From positions 1 through 64,000 of the forward strand of contig CAVUAC010000036.1 of the NCBI GenBank assembly GCA_963739335.1: DNA of 64,000 bases, read 5' to 3'. The translations under genes were made by a program, and so were the position numbers. Under the pieces are notes generated by a model, which worked only from the letters and a program-made list of their open reading frames with translations, was not told the origin of the DNA and did no database searches. Every line of letters begins with the position of its first letter. Positions within the stretch are counted from its first letter, which is position 1. Of the stretch, positions 47,705-57,554 are shown one piece after another. The DNA is from UBA9647 sp963739335 (GTDB taxonomy: Bacteria > Bacteroidota > Ignavibacteria > UBA10030).

Positions 47705-50288
47705 GTGCAAGAACGCCTGGGATCGAACACATCATCTGGCAGCACAGTGACTCAACGGGCAGCGGACGTTCATCTCTGGAAGCATCTCATGGATCTCAGA
47801 ATGTGGCTGATCTGTGCCGCATTCTTCGTCGTCGGGATCTTGAGTCTGAACGATACCATGCTCTACACTCCAGACAGCCCGCGATATCTCATCTGGGCAA
47901 AGTCGCTCGCTGCATTTGAGGGATTCAAGGACTCTACCGGTCCTGATGTGGTGCGTTATGTGATTCATGCCCCGTTCTATCCGTTGCTGCTGGCTCCTCT
48001 CGGGTGGTTCTTTCAGAACATCATCGTTCCAGCGAAGATCGTGACAATTCTCTTCGGGGTCGCACTGATCGTCCTGTTCTTTCTTTGGACCGCCAAAAGG
48101 ACGAACCGAACTGCCGCGTTGATCGGTGCATTCTTCCTCGCGATCAATCCCGTCGTTATTGTGCTCTCGTCGCATGTTCTCTCTGATGTTCCGTTCACTC
48201 TCGTTGTTGTGCTCCTCTTCTTGCTCGCAGAAAAGATCTCTGAGGCGCCGGGCGAGGAGAAATGGGCATGGATGTTTGTCGTTTTTCTCACGGCTGGAAT
48301 TCTCCTTCGCGAGGTCGGGCTGACGCTGCTCCTCGGGGCGTCGACGTACTTCTTGCTTCGGAAGGAATATCGTCGACTCCTCCTGATTTTCACGATCCCG
48401 ATGCTCTTTTATCTCATCTGGTATTTTCGGAATGAAGTCTACATCGCAGGGATTGAAAATCCTTCGATGAGAAACATCAGGCTTTTCCTCAGCCACTCTT
48501 TCACGGCAGATTCGTCGAGCATGATTGATGAGCTGCTGGCACGCATGCGGATCAATTTCAGCGTCTACATGGACATGGCGAAGGGACTCGTCATCTTTCC
48601 ACAGTTCCTTGTGAACGTGTTCCATGTGGTGGACCCGACGACGGCAGTGATGGCAGGAACGACGAAGGTTCTTTCCTATCTGGAGTATCCTCTCATTTTT
48701 CTTCAGTACGGCCTCTTCGGGTGGGGAGTCGTGATGAGATGGAACGAAATGAAGCATACGCTCCTTGTCCTCCTGTTTGTTCTATTCTACGTGTTCATGA
48801 TCCTGATCTATCCGGTCAACGATATCCGCTTTCTTCTCCCCTTGCTGGTGTTGGTGTTGTATTACGCGGTGCTCGGCGGCCATGACCTGGCGAAACGAGT
48901 GATCGTCGGGGGAGGAGGGAAGCGTCTCCTTGTCAGTGTTGCTGCACTTGTCGGGCTCTTGATTGCTATCCCGAATTTCGTCTGGATGTACGAGGTACAT
49001 CAGCATCAACAGGCATTACCTGGCCAACGTGAGTGATTCCTCGAAGCCCTACATCCCAGAGGAGAAGACGCCGGCGCTCTACTGCAGGGCGCCCGCCCTC
49101 GTCGGAGGTTGGATCGCAGAACATTCTGATTCTTCCGCCTCGGTCCTCGCACACTGGAAGGAGATTACGTTCTGGCTGAATGGAAGGAAAATGCTGGACA
49201 CAGATCCGCTCCTGTCACTGACGCTCTTCGAGGATATCTTGCGTGACTATGACATTGGATACATCGTTGCGTCGGTTATGGAGCCTGGCATACGTGAATT
49301 CGAGTTCCAGATGGTCCAGTCGAGGAAGTTCGGTTTCACATCGGTCTATCGGGCTGGAAACCTGGAGGTTGTTCAGGTGCACCATCTCTACCATGAACCT
49401 CAGGGTGCCATGAAGACCGATGTGCAACGAGCTGCACAGCTGCCAACCGTGGTTGCGGTGCCTGAAGCGGAAGCTCGCGAGATGTTCCGGCAGGGTGTCC
49501 GAGCACTTGAATCGGGTCGACCGGAGGAGGCGCGCAAGCAGTTCGATGTGTTGCTGGAACAAAGCAGGGGGGCAGGGTACCTTGCCTTGTTCCGGGGAAC
49601 TGCACTTGAGTTTGGTGGACAATTCAAAGAAGCGTTATGGCTCTTCGATCGGTTCAGGTATCAGCAGCAAGCTGGTCCATTCATCAGCCACGCGAGGTAC
49701 CACACCCTGATGATTCGAGAACTCGAAACTGCCGAACGAGACACGTCGAAATTCAAGAAGGCATTAGCCTATCACAAGGCATCCGCGAACTATTGGGATC
49801 TTGGCTTCCGTCAGCGGGCGCTCGACGTGTTGAATCTGGCATTGCGCGCCGATTCGAACTTTATGCCCGGATTGATTTTCGGTGTGTACTATGCGCTCGA
49901 GCTAGGCGACACTGCGCAGGCAAAGAAGTATTTTGGGTCGGCGCAGCGTGCTGATGCCAATCATGGTACGATCAGGATGATGCGGGGCATCTTTGCAATG
50001 ATGGACTCAGTCCGCCTGGCGAAGACGACGGCACAACGTCTTGGATATCAGTTGGCGATGGCGAAGGGATTTGCGGCGATCGGATTGCGCGATGTCACCA
50101 TCGATCTTTCGCTTGCGATTCTCGCTGAAGATCCAAAGAACCGGGGGGCGCTGGTGGAACTCGCGCAGGCGTTTGACGTCAAGGAGAGGCGATGGCCCAC
50201 GATCCAAGCCCTTCAACGACTGATTGCAGTGAATCCGAACGATGTGCTAGCTCGTGAACGGCTTACGACACTTTTGAGTCGTCAATAG
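47705..50288 (+). CDS. Membrane GT-C-like glycosyltransferase with C-terminal TPR region, tandem copy 1 (one frameshift)
   Basis: About 860 residues from GTG 47705 (GGGAG upstream). Residues 30-450 hold some ten membrane helices. The first loop has TPDSPRYLIWAKSLAAFEG, in the place where ArnT/PMT-type GT-C enzymes carry their acidic catalytic motif (here DSPRY). After a soluble linker the last 280 residues are helical TPR-like repeats (MFRQGVRALESGRPEEARKQF; YWDLGFRQRALDVLNLALR). A +1 shift near 48990-48996 breaks the chain. It is followed 34 bp later by a paralogue of equal length. Substrate unknown; probably surface-glycan or protein glycosylation with a polyprenyl-phosphate donor. Confidence 0.8.
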
Positions 50289-50322
50289 TGTTTTCCAGGA
50301 GATACGAGGGAGAACGCAATCC

Positions 50323-52909
50323 ATGCAAAAGGCTGTCGAAACGAACGCTTCACTCGAGGGCTCCTCAACTCAGGCGTTGGAGGTCATTACCCTTCGCAGG
50401 TACCTCCTTGATTTCCGGTTATGGTTCATTTGTGCGGCGTTCATCGTTGTCGGGATCCTGAGCCTGAACAATGCGATGCTGTACACGCCGGACGGCCCGC
50501 GGTATCTGATCTGGGCGAAGTCGCTCGCGGCCTTCGAAGGTTTCAAAGATACGAGCAACCCTGAGCCGTTGCGATACGTCATCCACGCTCCGCTCTATTC
50601 TCTCATCCTCGCTCCTCTCGCCTGGTTCTTCAGCAACATCATCATCCCCGCGAAAGTGCTGACAATCGGTTCCGGCGTTGCTCTCATCGTTTTGTTCTAC
50701 GTCTGGGTCGCAAAGAGAACGAGTGCCGTTGCAGCTCTGATCGGCGCCTTCTTTCTTGCGATCAATCCTCTGACCGTTCTGTTGTCGGGTCACGTTGTTT
50801 CCGACATTCCGTTTACCGCCTGTGTTGTCCTCTTTTTCCTGCTTGCGGAGAAGATGGTTGACGCGCCTGAGGAGGAGAAGTGGGCCTGGCTGTTTGTGGT
50901 CGTCCTGACGGTGGGAGTATTGCTTCGCGAGATCGGATTAACGCTTTTGCTGGCTGCATGCTGCTATTTGTTCGTGAGGAAAGAAAATCGCCGCCTCCTT
51001 CTGGTGTTCACCATGCCCTTGCTCTTCTACCTGATCTGGTATTTTCGCAACGAGGTGTACCATGCCGGCATGGAGAATCCGTCCTTGAGGAACATGAAGG
51101 TTTTGCTGGGACACGTTTTTACAGGAGAGGATGCGAGCATTTTCCAGGAATTTGCCACGCGGCTGCGCGTCAATACTGTGGTTTATCTGAAACTGGCGAA
51201 GGGTCTCATCCTCTTTCCGCAGTTCCTTGCTCAGCCTTTTGCTGTCGTCAGCTCTGCGGATCCGATGATGGCTGCTACGTCGAGGATACTGATGATAGCC
51301 CAGTATCCCCTCATACTCTTGCAGTATGGGCTCGCGGCATGGGGAGTTCTGCTGGAGTGGAAGAAGATGAAAACGACCTTGTTGGTACTGCTCTTTTCCT
51401 TCTTCTACCTGCTGATGGTCTTTCTCTATCCAATCAATGACATGCGGTTCCTGACGCCAATGATCATCGTTGTTCTCGCCTACGCTGTTGTCGGCGGTTA
51501 TGATCTTGCGCAGCGATTTCTTGGTGGGATGAAGATGAATCGACTCGTCGTTGTCGTCAGCGCAGCCGTGGGTCTCCTCATCTCCGTCCCAAATGTCGTC
51601 TGGATCTACAACTACATTGCCGACAACAGGCAGTATATCGAGAAGCTCAGCGATACCTCGAAGCCCTTCACTGCCATGGCGGGTACACCCGATATGTATG
51701 TGGGGCCGGAGCCGATCGTCGGGAATTGGATAGCACAGCAACCAGACTCTTCTATGCCGGTACTGGCGCGATGGAAAGAACTAACCTTTTGGATGAACGG
51801 CAGGAAACTCGTGGAGTCGGATCCACTGGTTTCGCTTCCACTGTTTGAAGGCATTCTACGTGACGACAACGTTGGGTATATCGTCGCCCTTGTCACGGAC
51901 CCCGGCATACGAGAATTCGAGTTTCAGATGATGCAGACAAGGAAATTCGGTTTCACCTCGGTCTATCGGGCCGGGTGCATGGAGGTCATCAAAGTTCATC
52001 ACCTGTATCGACATGCGCAGGATAGCAGCGAAGTGCGGGTTGTGAGGGATCTCCAGCCGTCGTTGCCGATCGCGGTTTCCGAACAGAATGTGCGTGGGAT
52101 CTTCCGGCGCGGGGTGCAGTTGCTCGAATCCGGCCGCCCCGAAGAGGCCGCAGGTGTTTTTAATCTCTTACTGGACATGACTCACGGCTCAGCTCACGTG
52201 GCGTTGTTCAGAGGGATCGCTCTTGAGTTCTCCGGGCATTTCAAAGAGGCGTCCTGGCTTTTCGATCAGTTGAGAATCTCAAGTGCAGGCGGGTGCGTAC
52301 ATCCGGCAGGCGTGGTATCATCAGATGCTTATTCGGGAACTCCAGGCTGCTCAGCGGGATTCGTCATCGAAAGCAAGCAGGGCGATGTCCTATCACAAAG
52401 TCTCATCAAACTACTGGGACTATGGCTTCCATCAGCGCGCGTTTGAAGTACTCGAGCAGGCTCTTCGCGTTGACTCGAGTTTTACGCCCGGGCTTATTTT
52501 CGGAATGGCCTACTCAATCCAACTCGGCGACACGGCGAGAGCCAGGTGGTATTTCTCAAGGGTGCAGAAAGCTGACTCCAATCATGCGATGATCAAACCC
52601 GTCCGGAGGATCTTCTCCTTGATAGATTCTATTCGGACGGCCAAAACGCCGTCTCAGCGAGTTTCCCTTGAGCTGAGCCTCGCGAAAGGCTATGGAGGGA
52701 TTGGTCTCCGAGAGCTTACAATAGAGCAATCGCTCGCCGTCCTGCAAGAGGATCCGAACAACGTTGGGGCGTTGGAGGTGCTGGCTCAGATGTACGATGA
52801 GAAGAACAAACGCTTGCCGGCGATGCATATGTTGGAGCGGTTGGTCGCTCTCAAGCCGGATGATCGGGCTGCCCGTGAGAGGCTCAACGAACTCAGAAGC
52901 CAGTTTTAG
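50323..52909 (+). CDS. Membrane GT-C-like glycosyltransferase with C-terminal TPR region, tandem copy 2 (one frameshift)
   Basis: About 861 residues from ATG 50323. Collinear with copy 1 over its whole length: TPDGPRYLIWAKSLAAFEG, LFYLIWYFRNEVYHAGMENPS, NPSLRNMKVLLGHVF, GNWIAQQPDSSMPVLARWKE, then TPR-like helices. A +1 shift near 52277-52283 precedes AGAYIRQAWYHQMLIREL. The acidic loop residue after TP is kept (Asp), the following serine becomes glycine. A recent tandem duplication with divergence, so the two may act on different acceptors. Confidence 0.8.
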
Positions 52910-52916
52910 AATCCCG

Positions 52917-53236
52917 GATGAAAACCCAGCACTTGTTCCGCTCTTCGAATCCCGCCTATGAGCGGAATCTCCCGCCTTTTGTTCCGCTCTATGAATCCCG
53001 CCTACAGGCGGAATCCGGGAGCGGGAGATACCCGCTCAGGTGCGGGATCCTAGAAAGCGGGACAGGAGCGGGACCACGAGGGCACAAAGGCACGAAGAAA
53101 AAGACGAGAAGAATGGAGTTTTCATACACCTTGGTGTTTTCGTGACTTTCCTGTCCCGTTTTTCGGGATCCCGCACAACGGGACCCGCCCCGAGGAACAA
53201 AGTTGGCAGGCGGGGTGGCGACACTTTTCGACCGGA
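52917..53236. repeat. Composite palindromic element, expanded copy
   Basis: Shares left flank (gaaaacccag region), core (53074-53149, CACGAGGGCACAAAGG ... TTTTCGTGACTTT) and right flank (GTGGCGACACTTTTCGACCGG) with the compact copy at 57555-57675. At the two junctions this copy has about 138 and 64 extra bases, made of hairpins within hairpins: TTCCGCTC/GAGCGGAA, TCTCCCGC/GCGGGAGA containing TTCCGC/GCGGAA containing CGCCT/AGGCG, and left-right pairing TGCGGGATCC/GGGATCCCGCA and CGGGACAGG/CCTGTCCCG. It fills the gap before the next gene. Confidence 0.85.
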
Positions 53237-53281
53237 TTTCCAGAGTAGATCTCTATCGGTGGTTTCGTCCAACGGAACATC

Positions 53282-54892
53282 ATGAATCCGAACCTGCGAA
53301 TCTCGGCCATAGCCGTCTTTATCCTTGTGATAACGGTCCTGGCATTCTGGCCGACCTTTTTCAACGGTTTCACCAACTGGGATGACCAGTATCTCGTCAC
53401 GTGGAATCCACTCGTGGCTGAGCTGTCGTGGGACTCCGTTCGGGAGATGTTCTCCTCTTTCAGTGTCAACCATTACCTTCCGCTCACTCTGTTCAGCTAC
53501 GCTCTCGAGTTCCATTTCTATGGTTGGAATCCACTCATCTATCACATCACCAACGTCATGATCCACGCGTTGAACGGGATCCTTGTGTTTTGGCTGCTGA
53601 TGTTGCTGACGGAGCACGAGGTTGGCGCCGTGGTCGGCGCGCTGCTTTGGCTTCTTCACCCGCTTCGGGTCGAATCGGTGGCGTGGATCGCCGAGCGGAA
53701 GGATGTCCTCTCCGCACTATTTTACCTTGCTTCGCTCATCGTGTATATCAACTACCGAAAAACAGAGAAGCGACTTCACCTGTACTCCTCGGGTGGTCTG
53801 TTCCTGGCTTCTCTTCTCTGCAAGGCGACGGCTGTAACCCTCCCCGTGCTTTTTCTCGCCTATGACCTGGTGCGCGATGGCACCCTCACACGAAAGAGAT
53901 TGCTCGAAAAGGTGCCGATGCTGTTCTTGTCCGTTCTCTTTGGCGTTGTTGCGGTCCTTGCCCAGTATTCTACAGGCGTGAACGCAAGGGACCCATCATT
54001 CGACCCTATCAGAGGTGTGTTCCTAGCGTGCTACGACATGCTCTTCTATTTTGGCAAGGGGATTGTTCCGATCAGTTTGTCCCCCTTCTACCCATATCCC
54101 GAAGCGATCCGGGAGGCCCATTCACTTCTATACTGGATTTCTCCAGGCATCTTGGTGCTCGCAGGGTGGCTTTGGTGGAAGTTTCTCCGCTTCAACAGGA
54201 TGGCGGCGTTTGGAGTATTCCTCTTCCTGGTCCCTTATCTGCTTGTGGCGCAGATCATCCCTGTCGGCCGTGCCATGGCTGCTGATCGCTTCACGTACTT
54301 GCCCTTCGTGGGTGTGAGCCTGTGGGTAGCACTCGCCTGGAAGTGGATCGACGCACGACCAGCGATTTGGAATCCCATTCCAAGCGTGGTGCGCATCGTC
54401 CTAACGGGTGGGATACTGGGGATGCTGATCGTGCTGACTCAGCAACAATGTCGTATCTGGAAAAATGGAATATCCCTTTGGGGAGTGGTCATCGACCGGT
54501 ATCCGACCTACGCAGAGGCATACAACAATCGTGGCATCTCGTTGGCTGCACGTTGGATGCCCGAGGAAGGACTGAAAGATCTTGATGTCTCCGTTCACCT
54601 GGACGCATCTGATCCCTTAGCGAGGTTCAATCGTGGACTGATCTTGCAGTCTCTCGGCCGGGATGAGGAAGCAGTGAGGGATTATTCGGCGTTGCTCAGT
54701 CTCTCACCGTCGGACGTGGAGGGATGGATCCGGCGCGGCGTTTCGTACGTGCGGCTCAAGAGGCATGAGGAAGCCCTCCGCGATTTTGAACAAGCCTTGC
54801 GCCTCGCGCCGAACGCCGCACGCGCGCTTGAAGGACGGGAGCAATCGATGAAAGCACTGGGCCGTGCATCGAATGACACGCTGCACAAGTGA
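53282..54892 (+). CDS. TMTC-like membrane glycosyltransferase with TPR repeats
   Basis: 536 residues. About ten membrane helices; the first external loop carries NWDDQYLV (adjacent acidic residues, as in GT-C catalytic loops), then HYLPLTLFSYALEFHFYGWNPLIYH in two blocks and HPLRVESVAWIAERKDVLS, the signature of the TMTC/O-mannosyltransferase-like family. The last 120 residues form three TPR units (AYNNRGISLAARWMPEEGL; ARFNRGLILQSLGRDEEAV; GWIRRGVSYVRLKRHEEAL). The 22 bases at its end (54872-54893) recur exactly at 55934-55955. Acceptor unknown. Confidence 0.85.
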   Translation: MNPNLRISAIAVFILVITVLAFWPTFFNGFTNWDDQYLVTWNPLVAELSWDSVREMFSSFSVNHYLPLTLFSYALEFHFYGWNPLIYHITNVMIHALNGILVFWLLMLLTEHEVGAVVGALLWLLHPLRVESVAWIAERKDVLSALFYLASLIVYINYRKTEKRLHLYSSGGLFLASLLCKATAVTLPVLFLAYDLVRDGTLTRKRLLEKVPMLFLSVLFGVVAVLAQYSTGVNARDPSFDPIRGVFLACYDMLFYFGKGIVPISLSPFYPYPEAIREAHSLLYWISPGILVLAGWLWWKFLRFNRMAAFGVFLFLVPYLLVAQIIPVGRAMAADRFTYLPFVGVSLWVALAWKWIDARPAIWNPIPSVVRIVLTGGILGMLIVLTQQQCRIWKNGISLWGVVIDRYPTYAEAYNNRGISLAARWMPEEGLKDLDVSVHLDASDPLARFNRGLILQSLGRDEEAVRDYSALLSLSPSDVEGWIRRGVSYVRLKRHEEALRDFEQALRLAPNAARALEGREQSMKALGRASNDTLHK

Positions 54893-54920
54893 GTTCCTTC
54901 CATCCTGTTGTGATTCCTCG

Positions 54921-55009
54921 GTGTCAGGAGTTTGCTCCTGACACTAACAAGGCTTTGGTTCCGTCAGGACCTCCGCCAAAGAGCGTGGCGGATAAAAAAG
55001 TCCTGACGG
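54921..55009. repeat. Two-hairpin repeat, copy B
   Basis: GTGTCAGGAG-TTTG-CTCCTGACAC (54921-54944), link of 16 bases, then CCGTCAGGAC (54961-54970) and GTCCTGACGG (55000-55009). The second loop contains an inner palindrome TCCGCCA/TGGCGGA (54972-54978, 54986-54992) absent from copy A. It begins 28 bp after the TMTC-like gene. Confidence 0.92.
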
Positions 55010-55018
55010 CGGAGCGAA

Positions 55019-55080
55019 TGATTGGTTGAGTTGGAAACAACGGTTGGATGGTAACAGGCCACGAGGGGGTGTCAACGTGG
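55019..55080 (-). promoter_or_regulatory. Repeated promoter-leader block, copy 1 (3' part replaced by hairpin repeat)
   Basis: Read on the minus strand: TTGACA (55075-55070), 16 bp, TACCAT (55053-55048), then the conserved leader CCAACCGTTGTTTCCAACTC. Downstream it runs into the two-hairpin repeat B instead of a start codon. It faces away from hicBA. Confidence 0.7.
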
Positions 55081-55102
55081 AATGGCAGCGGATCTGCGGA
55101 GA

Positions 55103-55324
55103 TCACACTTCGAAGTTGCTGGGAGGGACCTGAGATTGACGGATGATGGACTTGAGCGTGCCGCGCTTGATCTCACTGTGATCAGGCACGATAACGGTGA
55201 TAGTGGAATTGTGCGTCTTTTTCTGCATCGCGACGTGGCTGCCTCGCTGCCGGATGGTTTTGAACCCGTGATTTGTGAGAATCGCACAAACCTCCTTGCC
55301 GGACAAAATGCGGAGCTTACCCAA
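55103..55324 (-). CDS. hicA: HicA-family mRNA interferase toxin
   Basis: 73 residues with the double-stranded-RNA-binding-like HicA fold: LSGKEVCAILTNHGFKTIRQ, then GSHVAMQKK (catalytic His) and a basic end TLKSIIRQSQ. Cleaves mRNA in the ribosome-independent manner of the family. Starts with TTG 55324, overlapping the end of hicB by eight bases, so its translation depends on hicB. Antitoxin first, toxin second. Confidence 0.92.
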   Translation of the reverse strand: MGKLRILSGKEVCAILTNHGFKTIRQRGSHVAMQKKTHNSTITVIVPDHSEIKRGTLKSIIRQSQVPPSNFEV

Positions 55325-55544
55325 CGGCTACCTCTAGCTGGGTGATGAAGACCTCAGTATGCAGGCGATGTTGGATCTCCTGGCGGGAAGCTGTCTCAAA
55401 AAACAGCTCGATGGCTTCTTTCAAATTCAGGCGGGCTTCCTCGACGGTCTTCCCTTGACTGGCTATGTCGATTTCAGGACAGAGGGCAACGTAGGAATTA
55501 TCCTCGCGTTCAATAATTGCTGTGAATTGCAGTGTATTGTTCAT
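55317..55544 (-). CDS. hicB: HicB-family antitoxin
   Basis: 75 residues: FTAIIEREDNSYVALCPEIDIASQGKT in two blocks, EARLNLKEAIELFFETA, the partial-RNase-H-like HicB fold. It lacks the C-terminal DNA-binding domain of longer HicB proteins, so autoregulation may be weak. ATG 55544 follows AAGGAAAACAATC. Flanked on both sides by the repeat families of this region. Confidence 0.92.
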   Translation of the reverse strand: MNNTLQFTAIIEREDNSYVALCPEIDIASQGKTVEEARLNLKEAIELFFETASRQEIQHRLHTEVFITQLEVAVG

Positions 55545-55675
55545 GATTGTTTTCCTTCTGCTGAATTCACCCAGTGACTTGAAACCAAGCTACGACAAAT
55601 CCGGCAAAAACGCCATATCAGTTACGGTGAAATGCGCCCAGCGCTTGGAGTGGACGAACGGCTTTCCGGGCTTCA

Positions 55676-55803
55676 TCAATCAGCGTCGCGACTGTGCGAG
55701 AAGGCGTACTTCATCCTGTGTATATCTGGAAGAAGGACGCCTTCGACCAGCATAGTGATATCCTTCCGCTGTGTAATGATTGAATGAGTTGGAAACAACG
55801 GTT
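55676..55803 (-). promoter_or_regulatory. Promoter-leader block, copy 2 (leader only), with a short ORF
   Basis: Bases 55803-55754 on the minus strand repeat the leader (CCGTTGTTTCCAACTCATTC) and the ribosome site (CGGAAGGATATCACT) but lack the -35/-10 boxes, which are replaced by the flank of two-hairpin copy C. An ATG at 55753 opens a 25-codon frame (MLVEGVLLPDIHRMKYAF...). With a one-base shift the frame would extend to about 55616 (ATLIDEARKAVRPLQALG). No recognised product; hicB lies downstream. Confidence 0.45.
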
Positions 55804-55810
55804 TCCCCCG

Positions 55811-55925
55811 GTGTCAGGAGCCCGCCCCAACCGCAAGGCGGGCAAGTTTGCTCCTGACACTAACAAGGCATTGGTTCCGTCAGGACCTCCGCCAAAAGGC
55901 ATGGCGGACAAGAAAGTCCTGACGG
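55811..55925. repeat. Two-hairpin repeat, copy C, with palindromes inserted in both loops
   Basis: GTGTCAGGAG (55811-55820) and CTCCTGACAC (55851-55860) enclose GCCCGCC/GGCGGGC and then TTTG; CCGTCAGGAC (55877-55886) and GTCCTGACGG (55916-55925) enclose TCCGCCA/TGGCGGA. The two inserts are both about 26 nt and end alike (GGCGG-CAAG type). The 16-base link matches copy B closely. Confidence 0.92.
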
Positions 55926-56050
55926 CGGGGCGAAATGACACGCTGCACAAGTGAGCGGACCGGAATCTGCATGGTGTGTAAGCACATGGATCTTGTTCAC
56001 TTTCTTGCGAGAAGTGCCCACACTGAGGCCGGGATCCTCTTTGATTTTTT

Positions 56051-56143
56051 GGTTGTGATGTCCTTTCGTTGTGTTGGATGGATTCAGTCGGAAACGACGG
56101 GAGGATGGTAATAGGAGTATGATGAGGTGTCAAGATCGAAATG
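56051..56143 (-). promoter_or_regulatory. Repeated promoter-leader block, copy 3
   Basis: Minus strand: TTGACA (56133-56128), 17 bp, TACCAT (56110-56105), a leader with CGTCGTTTCC, then GAAAGGACATCACA. Where copy 4 has ATG this copy has ACC, followed by an open stretch (KKSKRIPASVWALLARK) to a stop near 55990. So the promoter is intact but the start codon is lost. The remainder of 55545-56265 holds only the repeats described. Confidence 0.75.
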
Positions 56144-56265
56144 GCTGACGATGGCTGCGATAATGTGGCTAACTACTTTTTTAGCTTTACTACCAGTTCA
56201 TCAAGACGCTTATCAATTCGTTTCAAAGCCAGTTCGTTCGAGTATTTCTTATGTGCCGGCCATTG

Positions 56266-57300
56266 TCAATGAGATACTTCGTCCAAGTTCTCTACTGGTA
56301 ATGATAGGAAGGGAGCGAGACTGGGGGCGGCTAACAGAAGCAATATAGGTAGCACTTCATAGTAGTCCCGCAATTCATCAAGGTAGCCAAAGGCGAACGT
56401 CAATGCGAGTAGTATGGGGAGAATCCAAATCGCATCTCGAAGGAATGCAGGTTTCTCTTTCCAGCGATGAGCCACAACAAGAGCAACAGCGGTCCATGTC
56501 AGAAAAGTCGAAAGTGAATATGGGGATAGCATCTGGTGATTGTGGCCGAGAAGGTGAAACTGGAAGAGCGTTCCTGGATTGTCTCTGAACAAGTAAAACA
56601 GACTCAACTTAATGAGAATGAAAATGGCAAGCTGAACTGTCAAAAGGCTGAAAAAGAGACTTCGTTCCATTCTGCCAGTCGATGGTCGAAAATGGATGAT
56701 GAATATAAGGGCCAGGAGTATGATTGTCTCTTTGTTCAGACATGCCAAGGCGAAGAGGGGGAGAAAATAATTCCACCGCCGGCGTACCATAAGTGCGAGA
56801 CCGAGGGCGAAGAAAAAGAGAGCTGAGAAATCATACAAATAATTATAGTACATGAAAAACGGTGGAAGAATGCATATGGCGCCGATCGAGACATAGTCGA
56901 CAAAACTTGTGGGCGCGCGGTAGATTCCCGTACAGAGATACCGAACCGAGACATAAAATCCAAAGAGCGAAAGACAGATCAGCAGCGTTGCGATGTAGTA
57001 CTCGAGGACGTATTCCTTCTCCCACGTACGTTTGAGGGACATTGGCAGGGTGGTTGTGCGCGACAACCTCAAATGCACACTCGCCGGGATTGCAGAGGAA
57101 ACCAGACGGATCGTAACTGGCACAAGGGCTCGAAAAACGTAAGGCTTATCGGCCCGGCCATACACCATGTCTCCAAACATTGCTGGCTCGAAGCCGTTGA
57201 TACCGGGATCGTTAATGAAGACAAGGCAGACCCAGACGATGGCCACGCCGGTAACGACTGCATACGTTGCCCTGCCAAGGTTGGATGATATAGACTTCAT
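56266..57300 (-). CDS. Polytopic membrane protein, unknown function
   Basis: About 344 residues from ATG 57300 (in-frame ATG 57405 would add 35). Some nine hydrophobic segments, with an early external loop FEPAMFGDMVYGRADKPYVFRALVPV and later LFALACLNKETIILLALIF. The layout (D...R in the first loop, NKET in a later helix) reminds me of GT-C-type membrane glycosyltransferases, but no signature is decisive. Less GC-rich than the genes before it. It is in the opposite direction to the TMTC-like gene. Confidence 0.65.
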   Translation of the reverse strand: MKSISSNLGRATYAVVTGVAIVWVCLVFINDPGINGFEPAMFGDMVYGRADKPYVFRALVPVTIRLVSSAIPASVHLRLSRTTTLPMSLKRTWEKEYVLEYYIATLLICLSLFGFYVSVRYLCTGIYRAPTSFVDYVSIGAICILPPFFMYYNYLYDFSALFFFALGLALMVRRRWNYFLPLFALACLNKETIILLALIFIIHFRPSTGRMERSLFFSLLTVQLAIFILIKLSLFYLFRDNPGTLFQFHLLGHNHQMLSPYSLSTFLTWTAVALVVAHRWKEKPAFLRDAIWILPILLALTFAFGYLDELRDYYEVLPILLLLAAPSLAPFLSLPVENLDEVSH

Positions 57301-57554
57301 CTCAGCTCTGTCTCCGAATAGTGATAGCAGCCGCTTTCCGCCACGATAGAGATATGACTTCGGTCCGTCACACAAAGTACTTTGGATTCCGGCCAACAAA
57401 TCCAAAGATACTGAAACTCCTCAACAAGGCCAAATGCAGGATAGTCTCTTCGGTTGACTGTGCACAAGAGGAGCTTCGAAGGATTGTGACAGATAGCAAG
57501 AAGATCTGCCAACCGCGAAAATCCACTTGCTTCCCAACAACCCCTCTAGAAGCC
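57301..57554. other. Unassigned stretch left of the compact palindromic element
   Basis: Open frames cross it on both strands (for example FGFRPTNPKILKLL on the plus strand and LLLCTVNRRDYPAFGLVEEF on the minus), but none has a ribosome site or recognised domain. It may hold decayed coding sequence. Together with the element at 57555-57675 it makes up most of the 541-bp gap before the sigma-factor gene. Confidence 0.4.

Noticed and set aside
55711..56133. Minus-strand frame of 140 codons across 55.7-56.1 kb
   Set aside because: It runs through the promoter-leader and two-hairpin repeats, which explains its openness.
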